This document shows positions 62,546 to 64,000 of a stretch of DNA of 64,000 bases, one piece after another (positions within the stretch are counted from its first letter, which is position 1; each line of letters opens with the position of its first letter). The position numbers and the translations under genes are program-made. Origin of the DNA: Bacteroidota bacterium (GTDB taxonomy: Bacteria; Bacteroidota; Bacteroidia; 2-12-FULL-35-15); contig CANIQT010000010.1 in NCBI GenBank assembly GCA_947469885.1, positions 1-64,000 on the forward strand, given 5' to 3'. Under the pieces are notes generated by a model. It had not been told where the DNA came from. It saw only the letters and a program-made list of their open reading frames with translations, and searched no databases.

Positions 62546-63181
62546 ATGAAACCCCTTCCTCTCCTTTTTCTTCTCTTGTGTATCTCTATATTTTTTTCGT
62601 GTAAAAAGAAAGAAGAAACTTTCGTGAGAGTGAGGCTTTATGATTCATACTCAAATAAAGGCATACCTAACAAGCGGATATTTCTGGAAGTTGAAGAAAG
62701 AATTAATCAAGTGGGAAGCCATCATTATTCCTATGATTCAATTGCCGCGAAAAATACTGACGCTAATGGTTATGTTGATTTTGGAAGATTTGATGCTCTT
62801 AAAAATAGTAAATATACATATTTTGTCGGGCAGATGAAAGGTGGTATTTTAAATGGGTCTGATTATATAGTAACGAAAGGGGAGGATAACTTTATTACAA
62901 TTAATGATCAAGTACCAAGTACTTTAACATTTAACTTTTTCCCTCCACCTCCTTATGGAACAGGCGATTCTTTGCGTATAGACTATTACAGATTAGATAA
63001 TATGAGTTGGCATGGAATAATCACAGATATAAGTTATTTGAGTGCAGGTAATCAGGATATAATAAAGTATGGTAATTACTATTTTAATATTGACAAATTC
63101 AAATCAGGAGTTTATACCAACACAAAAGACACTGTATTTTATAATGATGATTCAGCATATTTTTACAACGTAAACTGGTAA
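62546..63181 (+). CDS. Lipoprotein of unknown function
   Basis: 211 residues. A lipoprotein signal with lipobox Cys19 (FFSCKKKEE). A Cna-B/transthyretin-like beta domain follows (RVRLYDSYSNKGIPNKRIFL, ANGYVDFG), then PPPPYGTGDSLRIDYYRLD and a C-terminal FNIDKFKSGVYTNTKDTVFY. No known family beyond the general beta-sandwich. It is the intact member of a tandem pair: the next gene (8 bp away) shares the N- and C-termini. Function not assigned. Confidence 0.75.
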   Translation: MKPLPLLFLLLCISIFFSCKKKEETFVRVRLYDSYSNKGIPNKRIFLEVEERINQVGSHHYSYDSIAAKNTDANGYVDFGRFDALKNSKYTYFVGQMKGGILNGSDYIVTKGEDNFITINDQVPSTLTFNFFPPPPYGTGDSLRIDYYRLDNMSWHGIITDISYLSAGNQDIIKYGNYYFNIDKFKSGVYTNTKDTVFYNDDSAYFYNVNW

Positions 63182-63189
63182 ACTAAGAA

Positions 63190-63822
63190 ATGAAACCCCT
63201 TCCTCTCATTTTTCTTCTCTTATGTTGTTCATTAATTTTTTCGTGTAAAAAGAAAGGTGAAGATTGGACAGAAGTAAAAGGAACGATTTTCGATAATAAT
63301 ACTCAATTACCTATGCCTAATACAGATGTTTATTTGAATGAGGTAAAGAAAATAAAACATTTTGACATAGTAATGGGGATGTCGGAAAAATATGAAAGAA
63401 CTTTATTAAGACAAACAACTACTGATGTAAACGGATTTTTTGATTTAGGGGCATTTGAAACAAAACGGGATGATAATTATCAATATGATGTAAATGATAA
63501 TAAAAGTATAAATAAAGGAAGTAATAATAATGTATTTATTCAAGTTTTGGGTTGGATTCATAATAGGGTAAATTTTTTACCTCCACCACCATATAATACA
63601 GGAGATTCTTTGGTAGTTAATTTTACTTGTCGTGATTATCCCAGCAATAAACACTAAGTAACAAATGCTAATTATTTTAACTCTATTCAATACGGTTTTG
63701 GTGGTCCATCAGGTACATGGTATATAAATATTGATAAATTCAAATCTGGAGTTTATACCAACACTTTAGACACCGTTTTTTATACTAATGGAAATACCTA
63801 CCAATACAACGTAAACTGGTAA
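63190..63822 (+). pseudogene. Second copy of the lipoprotein, interrupted by an in-frame stop
   Basis: The frame opens with the same lipoprotein signal (MKPLPLIFLL ... FSCKKKGED, Cys19) and runs to TAA at 63655-63657 after PPPPYNTGDSLVVNFTC and RDYPSNKH. Beyond the stop the same frame continues without break as NANYFNSIQYGFGG, then WYINIDKFKSGVYTNTLDTVFY and YQYNVNW, ending at TAA 63820-63822. Restored, it would be 210 residues, practically the length of its 211-residue neighbour. A single nonsense change therefore truncates it; the 155-residue product may still be made but lacks the conserved C-terminus. Confidence 0.75.
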
Positions 63823-63855
63823 ACCAATTATTTAACCGTTATTTATTGGCATAAT

Positions 63856-63888
63856 ACCCCTGTCAGGGTTTAGAACCCTGACAGGGGT
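63856..63888. repeat. REP-like perfect palindrome
   Basis: ACCCCTGTCAGGGTT (63856-63870) and its exact reverse complement (63874-63888) are separated by TAG. The 15-bp GC-rich stem stands out from the AT-rich surroundings. It lies between the convergent ends of the lipoprotein pseudogene and the leftward partial gene and could work as a two-way terminator. The CCTGTCAGGGTT...AACCCTGACAGG type recurs in Bacteroidetes genomes as far as I recall. Confidence 0.75.
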
Positions 63889-63893
63889 AGAAC

Positions 63894-64000
63894 TTACGGT
63901 TGCTTGTCACACATCATAACCCCTTCAATCATCTCCAAAAAAAATTTAATTTGTGTTTTCTCACTTTTTTTCGGAAAAGAAATAACGACTTCTGAAATCC
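63894..64000 (-). CDS. C-terminal end of an unidentified leftward gene (partial)
   Basis: The minus strand is open from the window edge to TAA at 63896-63894. The 34 visible residues read ISEVVISFPKKSEKTQIKFF then LEMIEGVMMCDKQP. The composition is protein-like, but no motif is recognisable and the start lies outside the window. The real existence of the gene is uncertain. Confidence 0.35.
   Translation of the reverse strand, partial: ISEVVISFPKKSEKTQIKFFLEMIEGVMMCDKQP

Noticed and set aside
63655-63657. Programmed stop-codon read-through or recoding in the second lipoprotein
   Set aside because: A single TAA with no selenocysteine or other recoding context; simple nonsense mutation is more economical.

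Overview
The window looks like a chromosomal segment of a Bacteroidota (Bacteroidetes) bacterium. It is AT-rich and many starts are preceded by the Bacteroidetes -7 box TAnnTTTG. Several large secreted proteins end in type IX secretion sorting domains: type A at 190-1155, 28327-29949, 34077-36482 and 42597-43883, and type B (CHU_C) at 56037-62435. A PorQ gene and a flexirubin/aryl-polyene-like gene set are also present. I see no rRNA, tRNA, transposase, integrase or CRISPR array.

Layout. 1-1.2 kb: a secreted type A sorting-domain protein. 1.8-14.7 kb: a unidirectional, tightly packed locus encoding a DUF4956 membrane protein, a VTC-type polyphosphate polymerase domain, a CotH kinase, an O-antigen ligase/polymerase, a second CotH-like protein fused to a beta-helix, a membrane-anchored phosphoesterase-like protein, a GT4 glycosyltransferase, a polysaccharide deacetylase, a formyltransferase and an AsnB-type amidotransferase. 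I read it as a surface-glycan locus wired to an extracytoplasmic phosphorylation/polyphosphate module; it is the most interesting system here. 14.7-20 kb: an SRAP protein, a homing-endonuclease-associated-repeat protein bracketed by two identical 76-bp repeats, two unknown proteins, a 42-bp tandem array and a broken adenylate cyclase. 20-28.3 kb: isoaspartyl peptidase, Nudix hydrolase, then acyltransferase, ACP, ketosynthase, ketoreductase and tyrosine-ammonia-lyase-like genes, with a divergent CrtI-like oxidoreductase (aryl-polyene/flexirubin-type pigment).

28.3-44.4 kb: sorting-domain proteins, an S41 protease, a TPR/SpoIIE phosphatase, a 1735-residue repeat protein ending in an S74 intramolecular chaperone, and a deleted TPR-cyclase remnant. 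44.4-50.2 kb: a TPR lipoprotein, an SDR sugar-nucleotide enzyme, two GT4 glycosyltransferases, a glutamine amidotransferase and a GNAT enzyme. 50.5-55.9 kb: GMP synthase, a LysM/periplasmic-binding-fold protein, PorQ and cytidylate kinase. 56-62.4 kb: two tandem giant Ig/PKD proteins with type B sorting domains. 62.5-64 kb: two paralogous lipoproteins, the second broken by an in-frame stop, then a REP-like palindrome and the end of a leftward gene.

A genome-scale theme is repeat invasion. Non-coding minisatellites have periods of 21, 21-22 or 42 bp (two or four helical turns), and short 'sentence-like' AT-rich repeats sit in intergenic hairpins and also in frame inside genes (asparagine synthetase-like, SpoIIE phosphatase, a signal peptide). 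Start sites were moved inward from the longest reading frame at six genes where a signal peptide, catalytic Cys2, preceding gene or promoter box makes the upstream start implausible.
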